A stretch of 64,000 nt of DNA from Ampelomyces quisqualis (lineage: Eukaryota > Ascomycota > Dothideomycetes > Pleosporales > Phaeosphaeriaceae). The translations under genes were made by a program, and so were the position numbers. Of the stretch, positions 32,978-44,055 are shown piece after piece. Location of the stretch: the NCBI GenBank assembly GCA_018398575.1, contig JAGTXZ010000018.1:1240001-1304000 (forward strand), in the 5' to 3' direction. Under the pieces are notes generated by a model, which was not told where the DNA came from, ran no database searches, and was given only the letters and a program-made list of their open reading frames with translations. How positions within the stretch are numbered: position 1 is the stretch's first letter; the number at the start of each line of letters is the position of its first letter.

Positions 32978-35900
32978 TTACGAATGACGCAGTAACTTCT
33001 GAATACAAGCACATAGTTCTGGGATTCTGAAGGGCTTTGAAATGACATCGTCCATGCCCGCTTTCAAAGCGACTTCGACTTGTTCTGAGCGTACATTCGC
33101 CGTGACCGCGATGACTGGAATATGACCATGCACTACACCCTGCTGTTGCAGTTCACGGATCCTTCGCACACAAGTCAATCCGTCCATAACCTAAATTGTT
33201 CGAGTCAGTACGTATGGCAACGATTTCTATTACATTGCTCACAGGCATCTCCCAGTCCATCAAGACTAGGGACAGGGGCTTGGCAGTCGATGAGTCTGTC
33301 ATGCAGTAGGTCGTTGTTCGCAGATGATCCAGCGCCTCACCGCCGTGGTTCGCGACTGTAACTTTGATGCCGATGTTTCGAAGCTGCTTGGCAAGCACTC
33401 GCTGATTCACGAGATTATCTTCGACAATGAGAACGCTCAGGTCGGTCATGGGAATTTCATTTCGGACACTAGAGGCTGGCGGTTGGTCGGTTTCGTCGCG
33501 TGATCGACTGGACAGCGCAGATGCCTGAGCCCGCATGCTGATACCAACAGCAGTCGTGTTGCTTTCGCTTTGCTTTCGCGTCAAGATGCTGCGACTCTTT
33601 CGGCTCTTGACGAAGAAAGCGAATGTACTGCCAACACCTGCTTTGGACGCGAACCCAATAGCACCACCATGCATCTCTGTTAGTCTCCGTGATATGAAAA
33701 GACCCAGACCGGAACCACCTGAAGGGTGTTAGTGTATTGTCTGATGATAGTGACCTGCTAGGCTGCTGTTTCACGCTTTACCATAATCAATATGCGTTCG
33801 TGGAGAAGCTTGTGAGAAGCGGGCAAACAGAAGATCCCGTTCAGTATCGCTCAATCCACGTCCTGAGTCTTTAACAGCGAAAATAACGTAAACCTTTCTC
33901 CAGTGATCAGCAAGCCTCTATAGACATTTGTTGGGCTATACTTGCCGCCTGGCCTTTCTCCCAGTCTGCCTGTAGGCTTCTCGCTACAGATGTTTCGGAT
34001 GTGCGGTGGAAAGCAACGTTATCCTCGGCATGATGAGATGGCCGTTCGAGCGAGATGCCGAGACTGACAATGATGTGGCGTATGCTTTCGAGACTTGTGA
34101 ATTTGATCGCATTTGTTATAAGGTTCTGTACTGGTTTAGCTTTTGGGAGGTAGAGACCGACTACAAAGGCATACGATTAGGATTTGGAGCACGCGTGTCG
34201 GATCCAGCGATACACTCGCTATATTGAGCTTCTTGCAGGAGTCGGCAACGCGGAATTCTAGTTTTATACCAGCAGATTTTGCATCTTGCTCGAACATCTT
34301 AACAGCATCGCGTGCGACGGATTCCACCTGGACATCTACCGGGGTCATGACGAAAAGTCCAGAATCCAACTTGGACATGGTGAGTACATCTAAAAAAATT
34401 CAGCTTGAGTTCAGAACCGTGTCACGTGTTTTCTGCGATCGCTCACCGTCCACAATCGTTTTCATGTGCTTTGAACATTGAACGATAGTCTCCGCTGCAT
34501 CAATGGTGGTTTCTAGGATACTTCGATAGATTGCTTGATAGTCAGTCGAGTTTCCAAAGGTCCTATGTGTCGAGATGATGCTCTGGTTGGTCAGTCAGGG
34601 GTCCCATTACCTCAGATAAGAGACTCACATCAGCGCATTGGATGATTGCTGAAAGCGGATTACGCATTTCGTGTCTGAACAGCTTAGCTGATATGTTCGA
34701 ATCAAGAATGAATATGGTAGCAAACGCACGATGTAGTATCGATGAAGTTCTCGAGTTGGCTAGGGCAGAGTCAGAAAACCGTCGTATTTGGGGAGCGCAG
34801 TGCCGGTGTCCGTCTCACCGTTTTGATTCTTGAGCAACCGAGGCCTGGGTGGCTTGCAGTTTCTCGCCCCATTTTTGCTGACTATTCCAGATCAGCCCGT
34901 ACATTGATCGATGGACCATTGTGTGGTTCCGAGTCACACAAAATCGCAATATTTATGGAGAGAAAATAGCCTTCGAGACATGACATGAGCTCTCGTGTGG
35001 TGAAACATACCTGATGTCGGTAAAGCAGCCAATTATCTCAATCACCTCACCATCGTCTGTCAGCTCCGGAAAAATGGACAACAAAACCCACATTGGCTCT
35101 TCTGAAGGCGTCAATTCGGTCGGACCCAGACCGTGGGAAGTTCTCTTCAAGCGCAGCTCAAGTGACCTTGCTGTGATGTGAGTATGAGTTCCATTCAAGG
35201 ACAGGATACATACTGATGCTGTTTAGTTTCCATCAACGCTTCGAATTTGGCCTGTCCGAGGGGCACATATTCATCATCTATAAGTGCGCTCCATGCTTCA
35301 CTAAGATCGATGTCCTGATTCTTGGGAGCAAGAATGTCAAACCATGCTTGGTTTCTGTACGAATAAACGCCGTCCATATCTAGTATGAAGATGCCAATGT
35401 CTGCCCGCTCGGCGAAATGCTGAAATTTCAGCGCACTTCGCTCAACCTCTTTCTGAGTTTCTTCCAATTGTTGTTTGAGTTCTAGTTTCATGGCTTCCGC
35501 ATTAGCAATGGCTCTCTCTCTACGACCGATATCTTCCTCGTGGAGAAGTATTGATGTCAAAGATGTAGAGAGTAACCGACTGACGACGAGAATGAACTGG
35601 TGATAATCTTCGTTGTAAGGTCGGCGAGGGTTCAGACCAATAACCATGAAGCCAAGAATGTTGTCTCGTGACGAAGTTGGATTAAGTGGACAAATTGCAG
35701 CTGCGCGGCAGGGGTCCCCGAAACCTTGCCACTGGATATCCCGCACTATTTCTGCAGCTGCTGTGCCTTCTTCCAGAGACACTACTATTGGTGTACGCGC
35801 GGCTATGGCTTGTCGAAAATAAGGGGTGAAGCCGAGGTCTTCATTGAAGTCAAGACGAGGAGGCCCCGCAGGCGAGCCTTCCGTCAAACCAACCGAACCT

Positions 35901-37267
35901 CGAAGCGTGCATTCTTGATGATCTTCAGAAAATCGTGTCGTGTTCGAACCTGTATCGCTTGAAGTATCCTCGACAGAGTAGAGTAGCGCGAATGGAATGT
36001 CTTTACTATTACGTGACAATACCTTCGTGGCAAGCGACTAGGGTAGACCACATGTCAGTAACGCGGTATTCACATAGCTTAAGTAGCACAACTCACCCAG
36101 TACGCTTCTTTGTTCCGGGCTCTCGGAATCTCCTCGCTCAATGCCGATAATGTCTGTGACTGTCTTCTAGAGATGACTTCTCTTGTCTAGAGCACGACTT
36201 AGTGAACGCATCCAGGAAATTTGCGCAACGAAGCGCTTGGCATATGCAGCCCACCGCCGGATTTTAAGGTGGATTGAAGTATATCTGCTACTCTGACGTA
36301 AATCGGCGCAGAGCGCCTGTATTTGACTTACTGTCTCGATTAAAGGCTCATAATGGCCCACTGTGGCACCATCAGAGTCCAGGATCGGTATGAACTTGAG
36401 CGAAAAATACGATTCTTCCATAAATCCGTTGCGCACCATCTGAATTGCCGTATCTGTCTTCTCCACGGTTTCACCGGCCAGGTTTTGAGCGATCATTGGT
36501 TCAAAGTACTGAGGCCATACCGAAGATAGAGCTACACGAGCACCCATACCCATACAAGGATGAAATCCGCCCAATAGTTCGATTTCTGCTTCGTTATAGA
36601 TCATAGTCAGATCGGTTCCGTAGAAAACAACGGCCGGCCTTGGGTCCTGCATAACCAGGTTGGCAACGCTGCGTAGTTGAGGAGCCCAGGTACTCATTGG
36701 ACCTAGTGGCGTTTGCGACCAGTCAATGCTACGCGCCCAGGCGATATGTGGTGTTAGTTTCAGCGGAGGTATTTCGTCGGTCCAATCGTAAGTCGAAACT
36801 CTAGACCGCGAGACACGTTTCGACAGACCCTCTTCCTCAACTTGGGGTGCGCTGCTGGGTACCGGAGGGGCATCAAGTGCTGCTCCACAAACAAACGTCC
36901 AGCGACTTGCGAGCACAAATTTATTCCATTTGTGGCGTCGAAAGTTACATGTCGTGCCGGCTTTTTCCGGCATAGCCAACCAAGTTAGGAAGTCTGATAG
37001 GACGGCAGGCGATTTTGACATGCTTACTGGGCCATTGTTGCGCTGTAATGTGGCCAAGAAATGTCCTCCATCGATGCTCGCGGCAGCTGGATTATGGTGG
37101 ACCGGCTTGAGAGAAGTTTCCGATTCCATGCTAGTAGCTGCGTGATCAAAGACAAGAGTTGGCCGGGGATCGTCTTTCAGAAAGGCGAGCATAGCAATGT
37201 GTTGCAGACCATGTTGCCCGCTTTTGGTAGCGCCCGCGGCATCAGGCGTCATGAGAGCCAGGTCCAT
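32978..37267 (-). CDS. Hybrid sensor histidine kinase (PAS-HisKA-HATPase-REC)
   Basis: Phosphorelay sensor feeding Ypd1-type transfer. Model of 13 exons: 37267-36332, 36186-36097, 36037-35214, 35166-35011, 34881-34819, 34759-34730, 34674-34629, 34582-34447, 34389-34175, 34125-33946, 33893-33782, 33718-33243, 33190-32978; 1158 residues, every join in phase. No membrane helix. N-terminal PAS-like region (PLGPMSTWAPQLRSV...), a middle PAS (FAERADIGIFILDMDGVY), H-box TTSHEMRNPLS with phospho-His701, N-box INLITNAIKFTS, G-boxes DSGRGL and GGSGLGL, receiver VEDNLVNQRVL and LVLMDWEMP with phospho-Asp1084. All catalytic residues are present, so it is probably functional. The intron 33945-33894 starts with GC (GCAAGT). 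The start ATG is the first in frame. The signal sensed is unknown. Confidence 0.88.
33894..33945 (-). other. GC-AG intron in the histidine kinase gene
   Basis: Donor GCAAGT, acceptor GAAAG, 52 bp. Only this donor joins DWEKGQA to VYVIFAVKDSGRGL in frame; the GT two bases into the donor (GTATAG) leaves a frameshift. GCAAGT is the canonical form of rare GC donors. Confidence 0.75.
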
Positions 37268-38871
37268 GGCTGTCCGGGTTGGCAACGGATTGTAGTGAAC
37301 GTCAATAACATCGACGCCAATTGCTGAAGGATGAGCACGAACTGAGGTGCTTCGGATCGAGGCGACGAAAATAGTACCTACCTAGGTAGGTAGCACCCGA
37401 TCTAGGCTTGGTTAGTCCACACCGGCACGTATGCATTTAGATAGGCGCTCCAGAACTATGGCCCTGCCCACAAGTCCGGACTTACCCGCGGGATTGACAC
37501 TGTCGATGCAACAGGCACCCCGTGGTGTCATTGCTACCAAGTACAACGAACTCACATTCCGAAGGCAGGTGACGCGCTTGCCGGAATGACGTCATAGCCA
37601 CAAGATCTCACTGGTGTCATGGCAGGCAATGCGACCTCTTTAAAGCAACGCAGCGCGAGCGAAGGGGAACACCTCTTGGGGCAACGCGTTTCTGCCCTGC
37701 ATTATATCAGCGGAAACCCTTCTCCAGCGCCCTAATATCGATAACATGCCGGTACTACAAATGCACAGCTTTGTCAGACGGAGATGGAGATGAGAACATT
37801 TGTGGCATTGATCAAATAAACCTCCACGATGTAGCCCAACACAACCTTGGAAGACCCAGTTGATCTCCACAATAGCATCCTCGGTGTTCTCTCGGGAATT
37901 GGTTCCAGAACGAAAGAGAAAACGTCCCTCTATGCTATATCGCAGGGCATTTGTCTGCCTGGAATTCCGCTGACGTGCAGGCTGTCTACGACAATCTTGG
38001 TGGTGTCCTTTTCAGCGAACAGCACGCAGAAAGATTGGGCGTATGAAGCGTCTTTCAACAGGGGACGCGTCAGCCCGCAAACCATGAGATAGTTTTTGTA
38101 GTATGAAGCACTCGATACGAAGTGTGAGACATGTATCGGAAGAGCTCTTTTCAGACATCCGAAAAGAGACATCTCCACACGTACAACACGCCTTCCTATT
38201 GACTATGCTAAGATTTATCATTTCGTGGTACGTTATCTTCAAGGTAGATTCTGTTCATGAGCGTGGAACAGATGCAGAGCATTCTCGGATCAAGCACGTA
38301 CTCGGCACGCGCAGAGCAAGAGGTGTGGCAACATCGCATCAACGAATAAGCAAGTCTCAGCATGGACGTTTACCTGGCCAAGGAATGTGTGCCTGCTACA
38401 TGTATATATGTGATAAATTTCTTGTAGGTAGACAAGAGTCAGCGTGTAGAACATCGTGCTCCACTTCTGTTCCTGCTGGCTGATCAAGGTAGTAGCTACA
38501 TATGACGGGAGCTGTGAGTCCGAGCCTAATCTATCAGGACATACTGGCTAACACCTCGCGGCAGGATCTGTGAGTGGACGATGTTAAACACGATCGCGAT
38601 GAGAAAAAACTGATTGGAGACAAGTGGCTCCGCGGGGCCCTGGGGACATTTATCATTTGCCCAGCCCAGTCCCGATCTGGCCTAACGCAGTACACGTGAC
38701 CGGAATCTCGCACCTTCGCACCTGATGCCTGGTAGACGAGGCGACATTCTCATGACTGATTCCACTCCTTTCCATGCTCACTTTGTCCACGTTTCTGCAC
38801 TACCGTGCTGACCGACGCCCGAGTGCAGCGATTGAGATCACGTTGCACCGTTCACCAGCGCGTCACACGCC
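37268..38871. promoter_or_regulatory. Divergent intergenic region, histidine kinase / Zn2Cys6 regulator
   Basis: 1.6 kb with no convincing gene. Contains a perfect 18-bp palindrome (37375-37392) close to the kinase start and a CACGTG-like CACGTGACCGG at about 38694. Short ORFs show no domain. Confidence 0.45.
37375..37392. promoter_or_regulatory. 18-bp perfect palindrome (TACCTACCTAGGTAGGTA)
   Basis: Self-complementary over all 18 bases, about 110 bp upstream of the kinase ATG. A symmetrical site of this kind could bind a dimeric regulator or form a cruciform. Function inferred only from position and symmetry. Confidence 0.5.
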
Positions 38872-41191
38872 ATGTCCGGACGCGAAATTGCGCCTCGCCC
38901 TCCGGGTGAAGCCGTTCCCTTACCAGATTCCGCCACTATGGCACGGAAAACCAAGGTCGCAATTGCGTGTGAATCATGTCGTATTCGGAGGGTCAAGGTT
39001 TGTGTTCCTGTCCATCGTTCAATCCATCGTTTGCAGCACTTAGCGAACGGCAACTAATGCACCAAAAGTGTGACGGCGCGAAACCGCGATGCCAAGCATG
39101 CAGCAGACAGGCGTCTGAATGCGTATATCAGTCACCGGCAAACCTCCAGTATCAGCAGCAGAAAGGGGTAATCGGGGACCTCGAAAAGGACAAGAGCGCA
39201 CTCCGTGAGATTCTATGGAGCTTGCAAAATACCAGCCCAGAACAGGCTAATTCCCTCCTTGCCTTGCTCCGATCTGACCAGGAGGATCTAGGGCCCATAC
39301 TACAGCATTTTGCCAAGAATCGAAAGCAGCCAGCAAACACTGCCGCCTCTGGTAAAGAAGTGTCAACAGCCTCCACGACCAGCCAAACTGCAGCACCGAC
39401 GAGTTCTGCAACCACACAGTCTCTAGACCTCCGTTTGCTGATTGCTCGAGGACCTGCAGCTTTGCCGTCTACACACCATGAAAATGCCAGCCCTCAAGAT
39501 CTCAAGGTCCCGTTGGGATGGTTTTTCAATTGCGTGGGAGCTTTGTTCTACATCATGAACAGAGAGGAGGTTGAGCAGAGCATCGAGACTATCGCGAAGA
39601 TTGATAAACCCATCGGCGATATCGTTGCTGCCAACGAGGACGCGCAGACAACCACCATCGCAGGAGGACTTGCTGGCATGGCTTCCATTGGCGTGGTTCA
39701 CGCACAGCTCGCGAACTCTGCAACAGCGCCACCTGCAGAACTTGCTGACTACTTCCACACTGTAGCAAAACTGAGCTTGGATGTAGCGATTGAGCACGAC
39801 CCTCTTCACGCAGTGAAGATATGTGCGCTCATCGCCATATACAACATTATCGTACATGCCACCGTGTCGCTGGCTTATCTTGGTATGCGTCCCAAAGTAA
39901 CTTGCCAATGCACTGTACTTATAATTGTGAAGATCTCGGTATCAGCCTTGCTCGGAGGTACGGAATCGACGCCGCTGAAAAGCGTAACCTATCTTCAGCT
40001 GAGTATGATGATGCCTCGCGGACTTATAGGACACTCGTACACCTCCAATGCTGGCTGAGCGCTTCCATCGACTACTTGTCAGACGCTTTAGGTAGTGCTG
40101 CATTAATCGCGACAGAGGATCCTAATGCACCATCCCAGTATACAATTCGTCGTGAATGGTAAGAGAGACACTTGAATCCGAATACTTTCTGAGGTGAACT
40201 AACAGATCCCAGTGTCAAAGTCTCAATAATCAAGGCTGAAATGCTCCACCGCATCATAAAAGCTACGCCAGTACCTGAAAATGTAGTGATTGATTTCCAC
40301 AATCGTCTGGAGCAGTTCCATAACCAGCTACCTGACTGGATGACACTTCGTCAGCTCATTGCAGACGATGGAAGCGACCTCATGAAACAGTTCCGAACAG
40401 TCATTTTCTACGTCCACCTTTTTTACCTCTCAGCTATGATGTTGTTGTGTAGGCGTCTAATGACTTCGTATGTTGCAACCGACTCTGTCGGTATCGTCGC
40501 GCTCCCAGCGGAGGCGCAGCGGGCTATTCGAGACGGGTTCGTAGCCGCCCAGACCAATGCACGGGTCATGGAATCAATGCTGGCGGAGGGTAGGGTAGTA
40601 AAAGTCTGCTGGCTATGTATATTCACATCATATACCGCAGGTGTAATGGCTGCGTACGAAGCCACGCAAAAAGCCATCCATGGCCTGCCAATCACGGCCG
40701 ACCTGGCGATATTTACCAAGTGCGTGAATGTACTTTCCTACTGCGCTCTCGAGGATGCAATGGCACGCAGATTCCGCGACCTGCTTATCAACGAACTTGG
40801 CGGGCTACAGGAAGTGGACACGTCTAATAACGAGGGGAAAAGCGGATCCAACACGGGCGATTGGACATCCAGCAATGTTCTCTTCAACTTTCAAGAGGGC
40901 ACATCAGAGCTCCATATCACCGCTCGCAGACTGCTCAACTTGATCCAACGCCCGGTTTCTGGACTGCGCGACGTCGAAATGCGCTCGAATTTATCGAATC
41001 GAGCAGAGACTACCATGGGAACGCACCTTGAGTGGCAGTGGGAATTCAAGAGTAACGGATACATGGATAACTTGGCGGAGCCACAAAATGTATGCGATAC
41101 GCCATCTGCCGTCGAGAAAGCCATTGAAAAGCTCCGGCAAAAGCCAGCAGCATCTGCCTGGGTGACTTGGACGCCTCCGGTTAGGGTTTGA
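38872..41191 (+). CDS. Zn2Cys6 fungal transcription factor
   Basis: Nuclear DNA-binding regulator. Model: exons 38872-38997, 39069-39882, 39933-40158, 40213-41191; 714 residues, all joins in phase. The first intron (71 bp) splits the zinc cluster; splicing restores CX2CX6CX6CX2CX6C with Cys33, 36, 43, 50, 53 and 60. A short coiled linker follows, then a middle-homology-type region (VPLGWFFNCVGALFYIMNREE, LGISLARRYGID, VKVSIIKAEMLHRI). An alternative start is Met23 (38938). The last intron acceptor is ATCCCAG|T rather than the closer AACAG, because the latter creates a stop. It is divergent from the histidine kinase across 1.6 kb. Target genes are unknown. Confidence 0.85.
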
Positions 41192-41500
41192 CTGCATACT
41201 TCAAGCAGAACGCACGACATATTTTTGTATCATCCAGGCGTATAAATGAATATTGGAATGGATAATTTTATTGGCGTCAGAGCCAAAGGTTCTCTCGGAA
41301 ATGCATATGAGGGCATGCACGGAGTATTTCGAGGCTCGATTGGCGAATCTCAGTCAGCTCTCTCATAATTAACCATCTTTTCTCCTTCACTGCAACAATA
41401 CAGGCAGTATGAAGGTAGCCTACGTTGTTCTGCTGCGGAAAACACATGTCTCGCGCTCTTTCACTTGTTCGCGTGCTCTTCGCTGCCTGCCAGCGTTGAA
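41192..41500. other. 3' flank of Zn2Cys6 regulator
   Basis: GC-balanced, no coding signal seen. Confidence 0.4.
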
Positions 41501-42330
41501 CTGGCTGTGAATAAGTAGGTCTTGTAAGCGTAGTAGTTACAATCTAGAAGCTGTAATCATAGGCTAATATATAGCTACTAAGCTCCTGTACCTATATTGC
41601 TACCAATTATGTTGAGATAAGCTTTTCACTGCTTGCAGAGGATTCAAACTAGCAAGAGGCGTCGTACAGCTTCTAGTTCCTAATCCTAGCAGTACTACGG
41701 TTGCTAGCAGCACTCTGCATTTGATTGTTACTACAGTAAGAAGCATACTCTAGCGCAGGCTGATAGTCCAACGTAGTCAATAGTAGCAGTAGTACAGCCT
41801 GTTGCCAACGCTGCTGCCAGCGCTAGGGCCAGGAAGTACTATTGCGAGGTCCCGTTACTGTTTACGGCTTACATAATACGTAAGTAGCTAGGTGTGAATA
41901 GGTAAGTACCGTAAGCGTAGTGGTGGAAACTGCTTGTTAGCTGGCGGGCCATCGTGAGGTCTGTTCTGGTCCTAAAACGGTAGCTTTTGCTCCTAAATGG
42001 TGACACGGCCGGACTAGCCTAGGGGAGGAGGCTGGGAGAACTGGCTCTGGTGCAGCGTTGTGAAGTGCTCCTTCTTTGATCTTGAAAAATACGTGCGGAG
42101 CGTTAACAAAAAGCTTCAAGTTCTAGACAGCAATTCACTTTCTAGCAGCTTTTTAAGCGAATTAGAGGAGCTGTAGGGACTGTATATAGCCTGTGCAACA
42201 GTACTACAACTACAGGGCGTAGCCTAATCCTAAATTGTCTCTACTGTAAGTAATTCACTCTGTTGTGGGCAGTAGCGTAAGCTGATTGGTCGATTAGTAG
42301 CCGTACTACGTCCTGTTCTCAGCGCTGCCC
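41501..42330. mobile_element. Partly degraded repeat relic
   Basis: AT-richer, TAG-rich block. Two related stretches of about 30 bp occur at 41507 and 41894 (GTGAATA.GTA.GT...GTAAGCGTAGT.GT), offset 387 bp, perhaps ends or sub-repeats of an old element. No coding motif recognised. Confidence 0.35.
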
Positions 42331-42439
42331 GGGGCCGCCATCAGATCGCACGTTCCCCACTTCAAAAGAAGACTTTGCAAGATCATCTCCCTCCTACAAA
42401 CAACCCCACGCGTCATCGCACCTTACACACCTGCCCGCC

Positions 42440-43807
42440 ATGCGACTTCTCACAGCCCTCGTCATCACCGCAACATGCTCTCTCGCTGTGAGCCATGTAG
42501 CCCCCTCCCCCCAGCATGCCCACCACGTCCCACGTCCACCCAACCCGTTGATGCACAGAGGTCCATCCTTCTGGAACGACGACGTCGCGTCGCCCGCCGA
42601 CTTCGCGCACTACGCGTCCAAAGGCGGCGCCCTTGTCTGCGCCATGTCCTCCTCCGACCGCGTTGCAGGCAGCTTACTCGGCGACGCACGCACGCCTCCT
42701 TCCGCAGCTAGTATCTGGACGGGCGACTTGGAAGCGCAACTGCACGAGTGGTATTGGCGGGCCATGGCGCCGTCGTCAATGGGGTGTAAGTTGAATGAAT
42801 ATTGGCAGGTTGGATCGGCGATCAGGGCGTTGGGGTTGAAGGAGGAAGGGAGGTGTGTTAGGCTTGAGCATTGGGATGCAGGGTTGGAGGATGAGGAGGG
42901 ACGGATGGTGCCGGCGATGAATCAGTGGTATGAGGTGACGGGAGGGGAGAAATTTAGGGTATTCGATTTCCTTGTGTGCAACCGATGAGGGGGCAAGGGA
43001 AGCTAACAAGGAGGTGTAGGCGACGAAAGCGCATTTTGAATTCCTGGTTGATGTCAATGGTGGAGGTATGTGGGAAGGTTTGGGCACTGTACTGTAAGCG
43101 GCATGTGTTGCTAACAGAGAGTGAATTAGCCATTTTCGCCCTCTACCTCGACTCCCCCAAATCCTCTGCCCGCAGAGAATGGTACGGCAACACAAAAGAC
43201 GCTGATACCGCTCTTCTCCCTCGTCTGCGCTCCTTCTCAGACATCATGTGGGCTTACTGGGTGCGTGGTAATCCAGACATCAAGCACATACGGTATTTCT
43301 TCATGCTGGGTATTTCCAACGACCAGACGAATCAGGTCATTGCGAGTGTGTTACAGAACAAGGGAAAGACGCTGAGTCAGTGGCCTGGATTGACGGTGGG
43401 TACGGAGTCGGAGGAGGGAAAAGCTTTGCTTGGTACGTGTACATTATTCCACTTACTCGCCGGGCCTTCTCTCCAACTGTAAGGCTGATGTGTGGATGTA
43501 AACAGGTTCTCCAAACGGCGCTACATTCGCATACTTTCTTCTCCAACACAAAGACCAACTCGGATACAAGACGATTAGTAAAGTCACCATCTTTCGACCT
43601 GAGTCAGACGACGGCAATGAATTCGTAGACGCCAGTCTGGTGTTTCATGTCGTGGATGCGCCGGAGCCGCCGCGGGACGAAGACGGGGAAGGAGGTGGGA
43701 AGGTCAAAGAGAAGAGAGTGGATAGTTATGATTGCGCGGTTGAGGTCTTTGAGAGTGGGAATGGGATTAGGAGGGTCCATACGTTTGGGCGAATGGGGAG
43801 TGGCTAG
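42440..43807 (+). CDS. Secreted protein of unknown family
   Basis: Model: exons 42440-42958, 43020-43065, 43118-43432, 43506-43807; 393 residues, all joins in phase. N-terminal signal peptide (MRLLTALVITATCSLAVS), no further membrane helix and no GPI-type C-terminus. Few cysteines (for example in GGALVCAMSS, MGCKLNEYW and GRCVRLEHW). The middle exon has a WYGNTKDADTALL...FSDIMWAYWVRGN region. An acidic, Gly-rich insert (PPRDEDGEGGG) precedes the C-terminal strand region. I recognise no family. Secretion is a firm prediction, the role is not. It lies beside a repeat relic, as lineage-specific secreted genes often do. Confidence 0.7.
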
Positions 43808-44055
43808 AATGTCAGAAGAGTGTGGTGGGGGAGAGTGGACTTTCTTCAGACCTTGCGACAATGTATATGAAACCTGGCGGCAACTACGTGGCTGTTAACA
43901 GTAGAAGTCAACGCAAGCACGGCATCGAGGCCAGCCTTGGTAAGTGATTCTTTTTACATATCCCACGTAACACAAGCTTTCCTCTATGTACACAAAAGCA
44001 CGACATATATACTTTCCACTTTTATCCAATCCCCGACACCCCATCACATACCCGT

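Noticed and set aside
36167..36331. Continuation of histidine kinase exon 1 past 36332
   Set aside because: Readthrough of a 145-bp intron (GTAAGT...CTCTAG); splicing restores the conserved ETTREVISRRQSQTLSALSEE join.
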